From Sphingomonas sp. Leaf230 (lineage in GTDB: Bacteria > Pseudomonadota > Alphaproteobacteria > Sphingomonadales > Sphingomonadaceae), in assembly GCF_001421745.1 (NCBI RefSeq), contig NZ_LMKW01000012.1, forward strand, positions 68,895-132,894: DNA of 64,000 nt. Reading direction: 5' to 3'. Below the pieces are notes generated by a model. The model ran no database searches, was not told where the DNA came from, and was given only the letters and a program-made list of their open reading frames with translations. The translations under genes and the position numbers were made by a program. This document shows positions 20,455 through 29,329 of this stretch, piece after piece; position 1 is the stretch's first letter, and each line of letters opens with the position of its first letter.

Positions 20455-21140
20455 GCGCGCAAACGGTCCTGATAGTGGACGACGAACTGCACATCCGGCG
20501 GCTGTTGAAGAACACGCTCGAACGCGCGGGGTACGGCGTCGAGGAGGCAGTCGATGCGCGCGAGGCGCTGCGGATCGCGGGGAGCCGGCCGTTGACGGCG
20601 GTGCTGCTGGACCTGGGGTTGCCCGATCGCGACGGGCTCGAACTGGTGCCGCTGCTGAAGAAGCTCGGCGATCCGATCATCCTCGTCGTCTCCGCGCGCG
20701 AGGCGACCGACCAGAAGGTGGCGGCGCTCGATCTCGGGGCCGAGGATTACGTCACGAAGCCGTTCGATACGGAGGAGTTGCTCGCCCGCCTCCGCGTCGC
20801 GCTGCGCGGGCGAGGGGAGGCGACATCGCGGCCGACGGTCCTGCGTGCGCATGGGGTGGAGATCGATTTCCAGCACCGGCTGGTCCGCCGCGGGAATGAG
20901 GAAGCGCATCTGACGCGCAAGGAGTTCGACGTGCTGTCGGCGCTTGCGGCACATCCGGGGCGAGTAGTGACGCATCAACGGATCCTCGAGGCGGCGTGGC
21001 CGACTGATCACGACCGGCGGATCGAATATCTGCGAATCGTGGTGCGGAATTTGCGGCAGAAGCTGGAGGGGGCGGGGGGAGTCGGCACGGTGATCGCGAA
21101 CGAGCTCGGGATCGGATACCGGTTGCTGGTCGACTCCTAG
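20451..21140 (+). CDS. kdpE: Response regulator KdpE
   Basis: A 229-residue OmpR-family regulator partnered with KdpD. The receiver domain has the acidic pair Asp10-Asp11 (VLIVDDELH), phospho-acceptor Asp54 in LLDLGLPDRDG, and Lys in EDYVTKPF. The C-terminal winged helix includes HLTRKEFDVLSALAAHPG and VRNLRQKLE. ATG 20451 overlaps the kdpD stop (ATGA) and gives the family N-terminus. Phosphorylated KdpE would activate the promoter upstream of the TorF-kdp operon. No KdpE site was identified. Confidence 0.96.
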   Translation: MSAQTVLIVDDELHIRRLLKNTLERAGYGVEEAVDAREALRIAGSRPLTAVLLDLGLPDRDGLELVPLLKKLGDPIILVVSAREATDQKVAALDLGAEDYVTKPFDTEELLARLRVALRGRGEATSRPTVLRAHGVEIDFQHRLVRRGNEEAHLTRKEFDVLSALAAHPGRVVTHQRILEAAWPTDHDRRIEYLRIVVRNLRQKLEGAGGVGTVIANELGIGYRLLVDS

Positions 21141-21163
21141 CGCTTCCCAGGCAGGTAGCATGT

Positions 21164-21332
21164 TTCCCCGCGAAGGCGGGGACCCAGTCTGGGCTCCCGC
21201 CTTCGCGGGAGAGCAAGGAAGCGCTCCGCTCATAATTTCGCGCCCAAACCGTCACCCCAGCGAAAGCTGGGGTCTCCAACCACGCGTCGCCCCTGCTGCG
21301 CGAGGTCCCGGCTTTCGCCGGGATGACGGGGT
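21164..21332. repeat. Two adjacent family C palindromic repeats
   Basis: First unit, 21164-21212: TTCCCCGCGAAGGCGGGGAC and CTCCCGCCTTCGCGGGAG. Second unit, about 21250-21332: TCACCCCAGCGAAAGCTGGGGTC and GTCCCGGCTTTCGCCGGGAT, followed by GACGGGG. Each arm is itself a hairpin. The pair fills most of the 272-bp gap between kdpE and the next gene, where no coding sequence is seen. Confidence 0.7.
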
Positions 21333-21412
21333 TGCGCACTATGCGAACACTATGGCTTCCCCGCAAAATCGATCTCGAAGGCTTATGAGGCAAGCGATAG
21401 CTCAAGCGTCGC

Positions 21413-21670
21413 ATGACCGACGCTCGCCGCCTCCGCACCGATCTCAGCCTCCGCGTGAGCGGAATCCTGTTGCTCGCGATTGCCGTCATCGCGATCCAAA
21501 CGCTCACCCGGCTCCACCCGGCAACCGGCGCGCTGGCGTTCCTGCTCGCCATGATCGGCTTCGTCTGCGCGAGTGTCGGTGCGATGCTGGTCGTCGTCGG
21601 CGGCCATATCCACGACCCAGTCAGGATCAGTGCCCGCTGGCAACGCGCGGCGCGACGGGCCGCGCCCTAG
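21413..21670 (+). CDS. Small two-helix membrane protein, unknown function
   Basis: 85 residues with two membrane helices, about 15-35 (VSGILLLAIAVIAIQTL) and 41-64 (LAFLLAMIGFVCASVGAMLVV), and basic ends. It lies alone between the repeat pair and opgG, 78 bp upstream of the latter. Length, clean helices and the GC-rich codon pattern support a real gene. I know no function. Proximity to opgGH is the only context. Confidence 0.55.
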   Translation: MTDARRLRTDLSLRVSGILLLAIAVIAIQTLTRLHPATGALAFLLAMIGFVCASVGAMLVVVGGHIHDPVRISARWQRAARRAAP

Positions 21671-21748
21671 TCGGGGCGTGTCGACGCGCGTGGAACGTGT
21701 GCCTATGCTACCGCATTGCAGCATAATGACGACGAGGGAGCGCTCTGC

Positions 21749-23242
21749 ATGATCGGTCGACGCGAAGTAGTTACCGCGCTGGGTCTGTTGGGTGTCGTCC
21801 CGCAGGCCCTCGCTGCGATGCGCACGGTGCCCGGCAAGGCCGAGCCGTTCTCGTGGGAGGCGCTGCAGGCGCGCGCCGCGACCCTCGCGACCAAGCCGTA
21901 CAGCGCGCCCGCCAAGGTCGCCGCCGCCGAGGCGATCGATTACGACAAGGTCGGCAGCATCCGCTTCCGCGCGGACAAGACGCTCGCCGGTGGGATCCGC
22001 CTGTTCCCGCTCGGTCGCTATGCGCCGATGCCGGTCGCGATCAACCTCGTCGAGAACGGTCAGGCGCGTCGCATCGAGTTCTCGCGCGACCTGTTCGAGG
22101 CCGAAGAAGGCCACGCCGCTGCGCTCGGTATCGCCGGCTTCCGCGCAATGGCACCGGGGGGGACCAGCGACTGGATGGCGTTCCAGGGCGCGTCCTATTT
22201 TCGGACCGCCGGCGCGCAGGACCAGTACGGCCTGTCGGCACGCGGCCTCGCGATCAACACCGGGCTGCCGGGCCGCGAGGAATTTCCCGACTTCACCGAA
22301 TTCTGGATCGAGCGGACCGGCGCGGACGCGTACACGATTTATGCGCTGATGGACGGCGCGAGCGTTACCGGCGCGTACCGCATCCAGTCGCGGCACGTTG
22401 CAGGTGCGGGCGTCGAGCAGCAGGTTTCGTCCGTGCTCAACGTCCGCCGCGACATCGAGCGGCTCGGCATCGCGCCTGCGACCAGCATGTTTTGGTACGG
22501 TGAGGGCAATCGCGCCGCCGCGGTCGACTGGCGTCCCGAGATCCATGATTCGGACGGTCTGGCGCTGCTCACCGGCGCTGGCGAACGCATCTGGCGGCCG
22601 CTCAACAATCCGCCGCACGATACGCTCGACAGCTTCGCGGACCAGGCGCCCAAGGGCTTCGGGCTGATCCAGCGCGACCGGAATTTCGATCATTATCAGG
22701 ACGACGGCGCGTTCTACGATCGCCGGCCGAACCTGTGGGTCCAGCCGCAGGGCGACTGGGGCAAGGGCGCGGTGATGCTGTATGCGTTCCCGACCAACAG
22801 CGAGACGGTCGACAATGTCGTGTCGTTCTGGACGCCTGCCGCGCCCGCCAAGGCCGGTCAGCGGTTGCAGTTCGATTATAGCCTTTCGTGGCAATCCGCC
22901 GATCCGACTGCTGTCGCCAGCGCTGCGCATGTCGTCGACTGCTGGCAGGGTGTCGCGGGCAGGCCGGGCGCGGAACCGGTCAAGGGTGCGCGGAAACTGG
23001 TGGTAGATTTCGTCGGGACCGGTCTTGCCGGTCTCGATCGACAGAGCGGCGTAACCGCCAAGATCGACGTCGTCCGCGGCAAGGTGCTCGCCAACGCCGC
23101 CTATCCGGTCGTCGGCCAGAAGAACCGCTGGCGCGTCACCGCCGACGTCGCCCCCGACGCACAGGGCCCCGCCGACGTCAGGCTGTTCCTCACGCGCGGC
23201 GGGCGCGCGCTCAGCGAAACCGTCCTGACCCCGATCTTCTGA
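21749..23242 (+). CDS. opgG: Periplasmic glucan biosynthesis protein OpgG/OpgD
   Basis: 497 residues of the MdoG/OpgD family, acting in the periplasm on the backbone or branching of osmoregulated glucans. Family blocks are visible: PYSAPAKVAAAEAIDYDKV, FGLIQRDRNFDHYQD, WVQPQGDWGKGAVMLYAFPT and ETVDNVVSFWTPA. The N-terminus MIGRREVVTALGLLGVV has a twin-arginine flavour like OpgD (a Tat substrate in E. coli) rather than the OpgG Sec signal. ATG 21749 follows GAGGGAG. opgH starts on the stop codon (TGATG). The choice between G and D paralogues is not certain. Confidence 0.9.
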   Translation: MIGRREVVTALGLLGVVPQALAAMRTVPGKAEPFSWEALQARAATLATKPYSAPAKVAAAEAIDYDKVGSIRFRADKTLAGGIRLFPLGRYAPMPVAINLVENGQARRIEFSRDLFEAEEGHAAALGIAGFRAMAPGGTSDWMAFQGASYFRTAGAQDQYGLSARGLAINTGLPGREEFPDFTEFWIERTGADAYTIYALMDGASVTGAYRIQSRHVAGAGVEQQVSSVLNVRRDIERLGIAPATSMFWYGEGNRAAAVDWRPEIHDSDGLALLTGAGERIWRPLNNPPHDTLDSFADQAPKGFGLIQRDRNFDHYQDDGAFYDRRPNLWVQPQGDWGKGAVMLYAFPTNSETVDNVVSFWTPAAPAKAGQRLQFDYSLSWQSADPTAVASAAHVVDCWQGVAGRPGAEPVKGARKLVVDFVGTGLAGLDRQSGVTAKIDVVRGKVLANAAYPVVGQKNRWRVTADVAPDAQGPADVRLFLTRGGRALSETVLTPIF

Positions 23243-25047
23243 TGTCCGCGCTTCCCATGATGCCGGGCGAAACGCCGATCGAGATGCCGCCGCAGCGTTT
23301 CGACGGTCCGCCGCCACCCTGGTCCGCGCCCGAGCCCGGCCCCGGCATGGTGGTGTCGTCCGACGACATGCTCGCGCGCCGCATTCTCCTCGTGCTGATG
23401 ACCGGGCTGCTGGCAACCGCGGCGTCGTCGGCGGTGCAGGAATCGCTGCTCGCCGACGGATTGAGCTTCTGGGACGCAGCGTTGCTCGCGCTGTTCTTCC
23501 CGCTGTTCGCGTGGATCGCGTTCGGATTCATGAACGCTGCGATCGGCTTCGTGCTGCTAATGACCGGCGGCCATCCGGGGTTCGTCCCGACGCCGCGCCA
23601 ATCAGAGCCGCTTGAGGGCCGCACCGCGATCCTGATGCCGGTCCACAATGAGGACATCGATGCGGTGTTCGAGCGGATCGCGTGGATGGCGCGCGCGATC
23701 GCCGCCGGCGGTGTCGCCGACCGGTTCGATATCTTCATCCTGAGCGATTCCGGCGAAGCGGCGGAAGCGGCCGAGGTCGCGGCGTGGGAGCGCCTCGCGC
23801 CGACGCTCGACTGCGCGCTCTATTACCGGCGCCGCACCGTGAACGTGGGGCGCAAACCCGGTAACGTCGCCGAGTGGATCCGGCGGTTCGGCGGCGGTTA
23901 TCGCTACATGCTGATGCTCGACGCGGACAGCCTGATGGGCGGCAACACGATCATCGGCATGGCGCAGGTGCTCGAACGGCGGCCTGCGGTGGCGCTGCTC
24001 CAGACCGTGCCGGCGGTGATCAATGGCGTGACGTTCTTCCAGCGCTGGATGCAGTTCGCTAGCCGCTTGTACGGTCCGATCTCCACCGCCGGGCTGGTCT
24101 GGTGGTCGGGCTCGGAGGCGACGTTCTGGGGGCATAATGCGCTGATCCGGATCGAGGCGTTCGCGTCGAGTTGCGGGCTTCCCGATCTTCCTGGCCGCGC
24201 GCCGTTCGGCGGCGTCATCATGAGCCACGACATGGTCGAGGCGGCGCTGCTCCGTAGGCGCGGCTGGCGCGTGCACATGCTGATGACCGAGGAGACGTTC
24301 GAGGAATATCCACCGACGCTGATCGATGCGGCGGTACGCGACCGGCGCTGGGCGCAGGGGAACATCCAGCATCTCAGCCTGCTGACCTCATCGGGGTTCC
24401 ACTGGATCAGCCGGCTGCAATTGCTGATGGGGGCGTCGGCGTTCATCACCTCGCCGGTGTGGCTGCTGATGATCGCGACGAGCGTGGTTCAGGCGCTGAT
24501 CGGCGAGCGCAACATCGTCGAGGCGCAGACTTCGCTGCAGGTGCTGTTCGTCACGCTGTTGCTGCTGTTCGGGCCGAAGCTGTTGAGCGTGATCTGGGCG
24601 TTCTCTAATGCGGAGCGGCGCGCCGGGTTCGGCGGACGGCGCGGGATCGTGCGGTCGGTGCTGATCGACGTGCCGTTCTCGATGCTGTCCGCGCCGGTGA
24701 TCGCGCTGACCCAGACGATGGATCTTGTGGGGATACTGATGGGGCGGAAGTCCGGTTGGGCACCGCAGAACCGTGACGCGCACGAACTGTCGCTGGCGGA
24801 CGTGATGCCGCGGTATCGCTGGCATGTCGGGGTGGGGGTCGCGTTGTTGCTCGTGACGCCGTTCGCGCCGGTCACTGCGGCGTGGCTCGCGCCGGTGACG
24901 CTCGGGTTGTTGCTGAGTCCGTTCCTGACGATGTTGACGGCGAGCGAGAAGGCGGGGCGGTGGGCGCTGTCGCACGGCATGTTCGTCGAGCCGGGCGAGC
25001 ATGTATCGGTGCTGTCGCGACCGTCGCTGCCGGCGACGCAGGTCTGA
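23242..25047 (+). CDS. opgH: Glucan biosynthesis glucosyltransferase OpgH
   Basis: 601-residue inner-membrane GT2 processive glucosyltransferase using UDP-glucose to build the beta-glucan backbone of periplasmic glucans. Visible are ILMPVHNED (start of the GT domain), LMLDADSLMGG (DxD), SHDMVEAALLRRRGW (ED-like acceptor site) and RDRRWAQGN (the Q/RxxRW motif). Membrane helices flank the GT domain. It is shorter than E. coli OpgH (847), lacking a long N-terminal extension, which is common outside enterics. ATG 23242 overlaps the opgG stop by one base. Confidence 0.92.
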   Translation: MSALPMMPGETPIEMPPQRFDGPPPPWSAPEPGPGMVVSSDDMLARRILLVLMTGLLATAASSAVQESLLADGLSFWDAALLALFFPLFAWIAFGFMNAAIGFVLLMTGGHPGFVPTPRQSEPLEGRTAILMPVHNEDIDAVFERIAWMARAIAAGGVADRFDIFILSDSGEAAEAAEVAAWERLAPTLDCALYYRRRTVNVGRKPGNVAEWIRRFGGGYRYMLMLDADSLMGGNTIIGMAQVLERRPAVALLQTVPAVINGVTFFQRWMQFASRLYGPISTAGLVWWSGSEATFWGHNALIRIEAFASSCGLPDLPGRAPFGGVIMSHDMVEAALLRRRGWRVHMLMTEETFEEYPPTLIDAAVRDRRWAQGNIQHLSLLTSSGFHWISRLQLLMGASAFITSPVWLLMIATSVVQALIGERNIVEAQTSLQVLFVTLLLLFGPKLLSVIWAFSNAERRAGFGGRRGIVRSVLIDVPFSMLSAPVIALTQTMDLVGILMGRKSGWAPQNRDAHELSLADVMPRYRWHVGVGVALLLVTPFAPVTAAWLAPVTLGLLLSPFLTMLTASEKAGRWALSHGMFVEPGEHVSVLSRPSLPATQV

Positions 25048-25060
25048 CGCCGATTACTTC

Positions 25061-25170
25061 CCCCCTCCCTGGAAGGGAGGGGCCGGGGGTGGGTCGGTTT
25101 CCGTATCGGCGAACGGTCGCGGCACAAGCTGGCCTACCCACCCCCAACCCCTCCCTTTCAGGGAGGGGGG
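25061..25170. repeat. Palindromic repeat family B, copy 1
   Basis: CCCCCTCCCTGGAAGGGAGG at the left and CCTCCCTTTCAGGGAGGGGG at the right, with inner arms GGGGGTGGGTCGG and GGCCTACCCACCCCC. It is 110 bp long and lies between the convergent opgH and MFS genes. Confidence 0.85.
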
Positions 25171-25183
25171 CAGGTTGGTCCTG

Positions 25184-26692
25184 CTATGCCCGGTGTCCGC
25201 TCAACTCCGCCCCCGCATCCACCGCGAAACGTCGGTTCCAGATCGTCGCTGAGGCAGACACTGCGGTTACCACCAGAAACGCCAACGTGAAGTCCGTCAG
25301 CGCCGGCCGCGTCGCACCCGTGCCGAGCATCCCGACGTGCAGCGCCGCCGCCCCGACGCAGATGCCGAGCGACAGCATCAGTTGCTGGAACGTCGCGTAG
25401 AAGCTGGTCGCGCTGCTCATTCGCGACGACGGGATCTCGTCATACGCGATCGTGTTGTACGCCGAGAACTGGAACGACATGAAGAATCCGGAGATCATCA
25501 GCACGCCGAAGATCACCGGGATCGGCCAGTCGGGGCGGAAGAGGCCGGCGACTGCGTAGCCCGAACTCGCGCACAGTCCGCCGACGATCAGGCTGTTGCG
25601 GAACCCGAAGCGTCTGAGCACGCGTGGGGCCAGGCTCTTCATCATCAACGAACCGATCGCGCCGGCAATCGTGATCGCACCGCTCGCCGCCGCGGTCATC
25701 CCGAACCCAAGCTGGAGCATCATCGGCAACAGGAACGGCTGTGCGCCCTGCGTGATGCGGGTCAGCGATCCGCCGATCACCGACAGCCGGAAGGTCGGGA
25801 TCCGCATCAGCGACAGGTCGAGGATCGGATCGCTGCGATGCTTCGCGTGGCGGATATAGGCCACGCCTGCGACCAGCCCGACCGCGATCAGGACGATCGC
25901 GCGCGACAGTTCGCCAGTCCGGCTGGTCATCTCGAACCCGAACAACAGGCAGCCGAGCGACACGCCAGACAGGATGAAGCCGGGCACGTCGAAGCGCGCG
26001 GGTTTGTCCTCGCGGACCTCGCCGATGAAGCGCGTTACCAGGATCACGCCGAGCAGGCCGATCGGGACGTTTAGGTAGAAGATCCAGCGCCAGTCGAGAT
26101 AGGTGACGATCGCGCCGCCGACCGGGGGGCCCAGGATCGGGCCGATCAGCGCGGGCATGATGAGCCACGACATCGCCTGGACCATGTCCTCCTTGGCGAC
26201 GCTGCGGAGCAGGACGAGGCGGCCGATCGGGATCATCATCGCGCCGCCGAGCCCTTGCAGGAAGCGCGCGACCATCATGAAAGGCAGGCTGGTCGCCTGG
26301 CCGCAGAGCATCGATCCGCCGACGAAAATGAGGATTGCCGCGCGGAAGATCGTCCGCGAGCCGAACCGGTCCGCGAGGCGCCCGCTCGCGGGAATGAAGA
26401 TCGCGAGCGCCAGCAGGTACGAGGTCAGCGCCGAACTCATGCTGGTCGCGGGCACGCCGAAATCGCGTGCCATCGTCGGCAGCGCGGTGGCGAGCACGGT
26501 CGAGTCCATCTGCTCCATGAACAGCGCGCAGGCGATGATCAGCGCGGTGACGCGGTAGTTGCTCGGCGTGTGCGGTACCGCGTCCGGGTCCTTGGCGACG
26601 CGCGCGATCGTGTCGGCGGCGGGCATGATGCCGTCGCGGATTTCGCTGTTGATCGACGCCAGCCCGCGGCGACGCAGCCTCAAGTCTGCCAC
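25184..26692 (-). CDS. DHA2-type MFS multidrug efflux transporter
   Basis: 502 residues, about 14 membrane segments, with the DHA2 (EmrB/QacA-like) signatures: LDSTVLATALP-like MDSTVLATALPTMARDF at about residue 62, GRLADRFGSRTIF (motif A), and ILGPPVGGAIVTYLDWRWIFY (motif C and WRWIF). It is a proton-driven drug exporter in the inner membrane. The start is uncertain: GTG 26692 overlaps the nodT stop by 13 bases, and ATG 26626 is the alternative. As last gene of the operon it may work with the NodT outer-membrane factor and the HlyD subunit, or independently. Confidence 0.88.
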   Translation of the reverse strand: MADLRLRRRGLASINSEIRDGIMPAADTIARVAKDPDAVPHTPSNYRVTALIIACALFMEQMDSTVLATALPTMARDFGVPATSMSSALTSYLLALAIFIPASGRLADRFGSRTIFRAAILIFVGGSMLCGQATSLPFMMVARFLQGLGGAMMIPIGRLVLLRSVAKEDMVQAMSWLIMPALIGPILGPPVGGAIVTYLDWRWIFYLNVPIGLLGVILVTRFIGEVREDKPARFDVPGFILSGVSLGCLLFGFEMTSRTGELSRAIVLIAVGLVAGVAYIRHAKHRSDPILDLSLMRIPTFRLSVIGGSLTRITQGAQPFLLPMMLQLGFGMTAAASGAITIAGAIGSLMMKSLAPRVLRRFGFRNSLIVGGLCASSGYAVAGLFRPDWPIPVIFGVLMISGFFMSFQFSAYNTIAYDEIPSSRMSSATSFYATFQQLMLSLGICVGAAALHVGMLGTGATRPALTDFTLAFLVVTAVSASATIWNRRFAVDAGAELSGHRA

Positions 26693-28227
26693 CCCCCGCC
26701 GAGCGCCTTGAACACATCGACCTGGCGATCGACCAGCAGCGCGTCGGACGCGGCGAGGTTCGCCTGCGCGGTGGTCAGCGCCGCTTGCGCGGTCAGCAGC
26801 GAGAGGAAGTCTGTGCGGCCGAAACGGTAGAGCGTACCGGCCTGGTCCGCGGCGCGCGCGGCGCTGGACTGCGCGCGGCGGAGCGCGGCGTTGCGGTCGC
26901 CTTCGCGGGCATAGGCGGAGAGTGCGGTCTCAGTCTGGCGGAGCGCTTCGAGCGTGGTCGAGTCGAACTGCGCGAGCGCCTGGTCCGCGGTGGCGCCGGC
27001 CTGGGCGATCTGCGCGCGGATGACCGGGCGGTTGGGGAAGCTCCAGCTGATCAACGGTCCAAGCCCGAGATGGAACGCGTTAGTCGAGCCAAGCGAGGAG
27101 ATCGGCCCGGTGAACCCGGCCGAGCCGCCGAGGCTTACTTGCGGATAGAGATTGGCGGTCGCCACGCCGATCCGCGCAGTGGCGGCGGCGAGCGAGCGTT
27201 CGGCCTGGCGGATATCGGGGCGGCGCAGGATCAACGCGGTCCCGTCGCCGATCGGCAGCGGCCGGGTTAGCGCCGGGGGCTTCGCACAGGTCGCGACGTC
27301 CCTGGGATAGTCGGCGGGCGTGCGGCCCATCAGCGTGGCAAGACGGTAGAGCGCGGCGGTGCGCGTCGCTACCTGTGACGGGATTAGCGCCTCGCTCTGG
27401 TCGACCGCGGTGCGCGCGCGCGTCACGTCGAACGCGGTGCCGCGCCCGCCGCGTTGCAAGCGCTGCGTGACGTTCAGCGTCTGGCGTTGCAGCGCGAGGA
27501 TGCGGTTGTTCGCGGCCAGCACCGAGTTGGCGGTGCAGGCGGTAGCGTAGCTGCGCGCGGTCTCCGCGGCGACGGTCACGCGGACGTTGTCTCGCGCGGC
27601 GGCGACGGCCTTGGCATCGCCTTGTGCCGCCTCGATCGCGCGGCGGATGCGGCCCGACAGGTCGAGCGGATAGGCTAGCGTGATGCCGAGGTTGTAGTCG
27701 AGCGTGCCGGGCAGGTTGCCGCCGGTCGTGTAGGGGCGGTCGAGTGATGTGCCGCCGCCGAGGACGGTCGACAGCGTTCGGCCAGCCGCGACTTCGGCGA
27801 CGACCGCGTCTGCGCGGCGCAGGTTGGCGTCGGCGGCGCGGAGATCGGTGTTGGCGGCGAGCGCTTCCGTGACGAACGCGTCGAGGCGGGCGTCGCCGTA
27901 GAGTTGCCACCAGTGGTCGGGGAGGGGGGTGTCGGCGAACGCTTTTTCTTTGCCGCTGTCGAATGCGCCTTGGGCGGAGGGGCGGTTGACGACTGCGGAC
28001 TCGGGGAGGGCGTAGTTCGGGCCGGCGGTCGTGCAGGCAGCGAGGGCAAGCGCGAATGCTGCCGCAACTGCTCCCCTCCCTGCAAGGGAGGGGCTGGGGG
28101 TGGGTTGGCCTGCTTGAGGCACAACGGTGCGGTTTTGCGGACGCCGACCCACCCCCAGCCCCTCCCTTCCAGGGAGGGGGGAAGAAGGGGCGGTGCCTAG
28201 CGACGTGAGATGGCGACCGAACATCAT
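26680..28227 (-). CDS. NodT-family outer-membrane efflux lipoprotein carrying a translated repeat
   Basis: 515 residues of the NodT/TolC-like outer-membrane channel family: PDHWWQLYGDARLDAFV, the two helical repeat halves, and the RRPDIRQAERSLAAATARIG block near residue 345. The lipobox is LALAAC with Cys65. ATG 28227 overlaps the HlyD stop (ATGA type), the usual coupling in such operons. Codons 16 to 53 are a family B palindromic repeat (28071-28181, 111 bp, divisible by three). Without it the N-terminus would be a normal 28-residue lipoprotein signal (MMFGRHLTSLGTAPS joined to AVAAAFALALAAC). No convincing start lies downstream of the repeat, so the repeat is probably translated in an oversized n-region. 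Confidence 0.88.
   Translation of the reverse strand: MMFGRHLTSLGTAPSSPLPGREGLGVGRRPQNRTVVPQAGQPTPSPSLAGRGAVAAAFALALAACTTAGPNYALPESAVVNRPSAQGAFDSGKEKAFADTPLPDHWWQLYGDARLDAFVTEALAANTDLRAADANLRRADAVVAEVAAGRTLSTVLGGGTSLDRPYTTGGNLPGTLDYNLGITLAYPLDLSGRIRRAIEAAQGDAKAVAAARDNVRVTVAAETARSYATACTANSVLAANNRILALQRQTLNVTQRLQRGGRGTAFDVTRARTAVDQSEALIPSQVATRTAALYRLATLMGRTPADYPRDVATCAKPPALTRPLPIGDGTALILRRPDIRQAERSLAAATARIGVATANLYPQVSLGGSAGFTGPISSLGSTNAFHLGLGPLISWSFPNRPVIRAQIAQAGATADQALAQFDSTTLEALRQTETALSAYAREGDRNAALRRAQSSAARAADQAGTLYRFGRTDFLSLLTAQAALTTAQANLAASDALLVDRQVDVFKALGGGWQT
28071..28181. repeat. Palindromic repeat family B, copy 2 (inside the nodT-like coding sequence)
   Basis: CTCCCCTCCCTGCAAGGGAG at the left and CTCCCTTCCAGGGAGGGGG at the right, with inner arms GGGGGTGGGTTGG and CCGACCCACCCCC. 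The unit is 111 bp and lies between codons 16 and 53 of the NodT-family gene in an open frame. Confidence 0.85.
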
Positions 28228-29126
28228 GCCGTCGTCCCCGGTGCGACGCGCGGCTGGACCGTCACCGTCGCCGTGCGGCCGACGATCAGCTGCGTCCCCT
28301 TCGGCACGCTGGTCAGCTTGACCCGCACCGGGATACGCTGCGCCAGTCGCACCCAGTTGAACGTCGGGTTCACGTTCGGCAGCAGGTTCGTCGTGTTGGT
28401 CCGCTCGCTGTCGTTGATCCCAGCCGCAATGCTGTCGACGCGGCCGTGCAGCGCCTGTGGCTCGCCCATCAGGTGGACGACCACCGGATCGCCGACCCGG
28501 ATGCTGCCAAGCTTGGTCTCTTCGAAATAGCCCTCGACGCGGAGCGAGTCGGTGTCGACCAGCGCCATCGCCTGCGCGCCCGTCGCGATATAGTCGCCGG
28601 GGTGGAGATCGAGGTTGGTGACGATCCCGTGCACCGTCGCACGCACCGTCGTCCGCGCGAGGTTCAGCGCCGCGGTCGAGCGTGCGCTCTGCGCTTGCGC
28701 CAGCGCCGCCGACGCGGTGGCGACGCGCGCGACGTTCTGCTCGTGCGTTTCCTTTGCCACCAGATCGCCGAGCGCCAGGTCACGCTGCGCCTCGCGCCGT
28801 GCCTGCAATAGCGTCGCGCGTGCGCTCGCGATCGACGCGTCGGACTGCGCTAGCGTCAGCTGGAAGCGTGGGCGATCGACCACGAACAGAACGTCGCCGG
28901 GCTTCACCGCCTGGTTGTCGTGCACCGCGACCTGTGTGACGAGGCCGGCGACGTCGGGCGTCACGCGGACGATATCGGCGCGGATATGCCCGTCGCGCGT
29001 CCACGGATCGGTCTCGTACCGCTTCCACAGCCACAGTGCGACCAGCACCGCTAGCGCGACGATGATCAGCGTGACGGCCGAGCGACCCAGCGGGGCGAAC
29101 AGCGACTTGAGGCGGGAAGAGGTCAT
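28224..29126 (-). CDS. HlyD/AaeA-type membrane fusion protein
   Basis: 300 residues: one N-terminal membrane helix (about 17-34, VTLIIVALAVLVALWLW), a biotinyl-lipoyl-like half (IRADIVRVTPDVAGLVTQVA), a helical hairpin, and the second lipoyl half with LHPGDYIATGAQAMALVD. This is the periplasmic adaptor joining the FUSC-type inner-membrane protein to the outer-membrane channel. ATG 29126 overlaps the DUF1656 stop. A longer upstream frame lies in the FUSC gene and is rejected. Confidence 0.9.
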   Translation of the reverse strand: MTSSRLKSLFAPLGRSAVTLIIVALAVLVALWLWKRYETDPWTRDGHIRADIVRVTPDVAGLVTQVAVHDNQAVKPGDVLFVVDRPRFQLTLAQSDASIASARATLLQARREAQRDLALGDLVAKETHEQNVARVATASAALAQAQSARSTAALNLARTTVRATVHGIVTNLDLHPGDYIATGAQAMALVDTDSLRVEGYFEETKLGSIRVGDPVVVHLMGEPQALHGRVDSIAAGINDSERTNTTNLLPNVNPTFNWVRLAQRIPVRVKLTSVPKGTQLIVGRTATVTVQPRVAPGTTA

Positions 29127-29329
29127 GCGGAAGGTCCGGTCAGCAGGGCGAGCAGCCCGAGGATGAGGATGAACAGCGCAAGGTCGACGAGCGGTCGATA
29201 CGTCACCACGCGGTAGGCGCCGGCGAACGCGAGTAGCCGCGTGGCGATGCCGGTCAGGATGACGGCGGCGACGGCGAGCAGCAGGATGCTCGGCAAGTAG
29301 ACGCCGCCGATCGAGATTTCGCCGGTCAT
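29123..29329 (-). CDS. DUF1656 (AaeX-like) small membrane protein
   Basis: 68 residues with two membrane helices, beginning EISIGGVYLPSILLLAVA, the family N-terminus. It always accompanies FUSC/AaeB-type efflux pumps. Its role is not well defined. Both its ends overlap neighbours by four bases (ATGA), so it is tightly coupled to FUSC and HlyD. Confidence 0.88.
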   Translation of the reverse strand: MTGEISIGGVYLPSILLLAVAAVILTGIATRLLAFAGAYRVVTYRPLVDLALFILILGLLALLTGPSA

